A stretch of 39,539 bases of DNA from the NCBI GenBank assembly GCA_002361155.1, contig DERZ01000020.1, positions 1,230 through 40,768 of the forward strand. Reading direction: 5' to 3'. The position numbers and the translations under genes are program-made. The notes beneath the pieces were generated by a model. It was not told the origin of the DNA. It did not search any database and saw only the letters and a program-made list of their open reading frames with translations. Shown piece after piece: positions 39,270 through 39,539 of this stretch (its first letter is position 1; each line of letters opens with the position of its first letter). The DNA comes from Porphyromonadaceae bacterium UBA3327 (GTDB lineage Bacteria > Bacteroidota > Bacteroidia > Bacteroidales > Muribaculaceae).

Positions 39270-39539
39270 ATGCTTATGAAAAGAATATTGTTATTTTTAT
39301 CAGTTCTGGTCTTAGCCGGAATATCGGGGATGTCCGCACAATGCAGGGCAGATATTACTTTTGAAGCTGCAGCCAACGACGGATATGTCCCTCTTCTGAA
39401 GGAGGGCAAGGTCTGGGTATGGAACGCAGCTGACCATGGGCAACGACGTGATGATGTCCCGGTTTACTTCACAGTGACAGGACAGGAGTTGGTGGACGGC
39501 AGGAACTGTTTCCGCATTCAACAGACTTGTGAGCTTGAT
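39270..39539 (+). CDS. Secreted protein, 3' end beyond the window
   Basis: An open frame runs from ATG 39270 (or ATG 39276, which gives the more usual MKRILLFLSVLVLAG start) to the window edge. The signal peptide ends near GMSAQ. The visible mature part (about 65 residues) contains VPLLKEGKVWVWNAADHG and VPVYFTVTGQELVDGRNCFR, which resembles the start of Bacteroidales secreted proteins with a strand-rich domain after an opening like 'hard to read kidney' sites seen in Omp28-type genes, but no firm family can be given. It has its own promoter. Confidence 0.7.
   Translation, partial: MLMKRILLFLSVLVLAGISGMSAQCRADITFEAAANDGYVPLLKEGKVWVWNAADHGQRRDDVPVYFTVTGQELVDGRNCFRIQQTCELD

Overview
This window looks like chromosomal DNA of a gut-type Bacteroidales bacterium, possibly Muribaculaceae; family level is inference. 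The support is (a) repeated matches to the Bacteroidetes promoter (TTTG or TTG, 19-21 bp, TAnnTTTG) with few clear Shine-Dalgarno sites; (b) phylum-typical families: PorX, PorW/SprE, Omp28, PCMD, FISUMP, DUF4294 and a FdtA-type cupin; and (c) the dapB-lepB-WbqC-DUF4294 gene order and a tRNA without an encoded CCA end.

Layout. 1-1.8 kb: the 3' part of nadA, a SpoU/TrmH methyltransferase and a convergent sugar ketoisomerase. 1.8-2.5 kb: an AT-rich gap with several inverted repeats and no gene. 2.5-6.5 kb: a membrane protein diverging from an epimerase fused to a zinc ribbon, then a SulP transporter. 6.5-12 kb: a minus-strand operon porW-porX-Sel1 protein, linked to type IX secretion. 12.1-13.9 kb: an Omp28-like secreted protein. 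14.2-16.5 kb: an M28/glutaminyl-cyclase-like lipoprotein and tyrS. 16.5-19.1 kb: a surface-glycan group (GT2, GT11-like, LPS kinase-like) with a candidate small RNA. 19.1-20.0 kb: a stand-alone homocysteine methyltransferase module.

20.0-26.2 kb is the accessory part and is clearly more AT-rich than its flanks. It lies between two direct copies of the promoter and first 17 codons of the homocysteine methyltransferase gene: one heads the intact gene, the other is an orphan next to tRNA-Pro. Inside are an orphan gene fragment, an AlbA_2/Schlafen-type regulator with a 10-bp tandem repeat in its reading frame, a 120-nt structured inverted repeat, and a tightly coupled operon: a FISUMP-domain protein with a frameshift after its signal peptide, two tandem BNR/Asp-box propeller paralogs and a truncated beta-barrel protein. 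Three of these end in a tag like that of the Omp28 protein, so the island cargo could use the porX/porW-linked export route (inference).

26.3-30.5 kb returns to housekeeping genes: tRNA-Pro(CGG), metG, rnpA, yidD, tatD and a small secreted protein. 30.6-35.6 kb holds a GH2 beta-galactosidase-like enzyme, two lipoproteins and a PCMD protein. 35.6-39.0 kb is dapB-lepB-WbqC-DUF4294 with overlapping genes. A secreted protein runs off the right edge.
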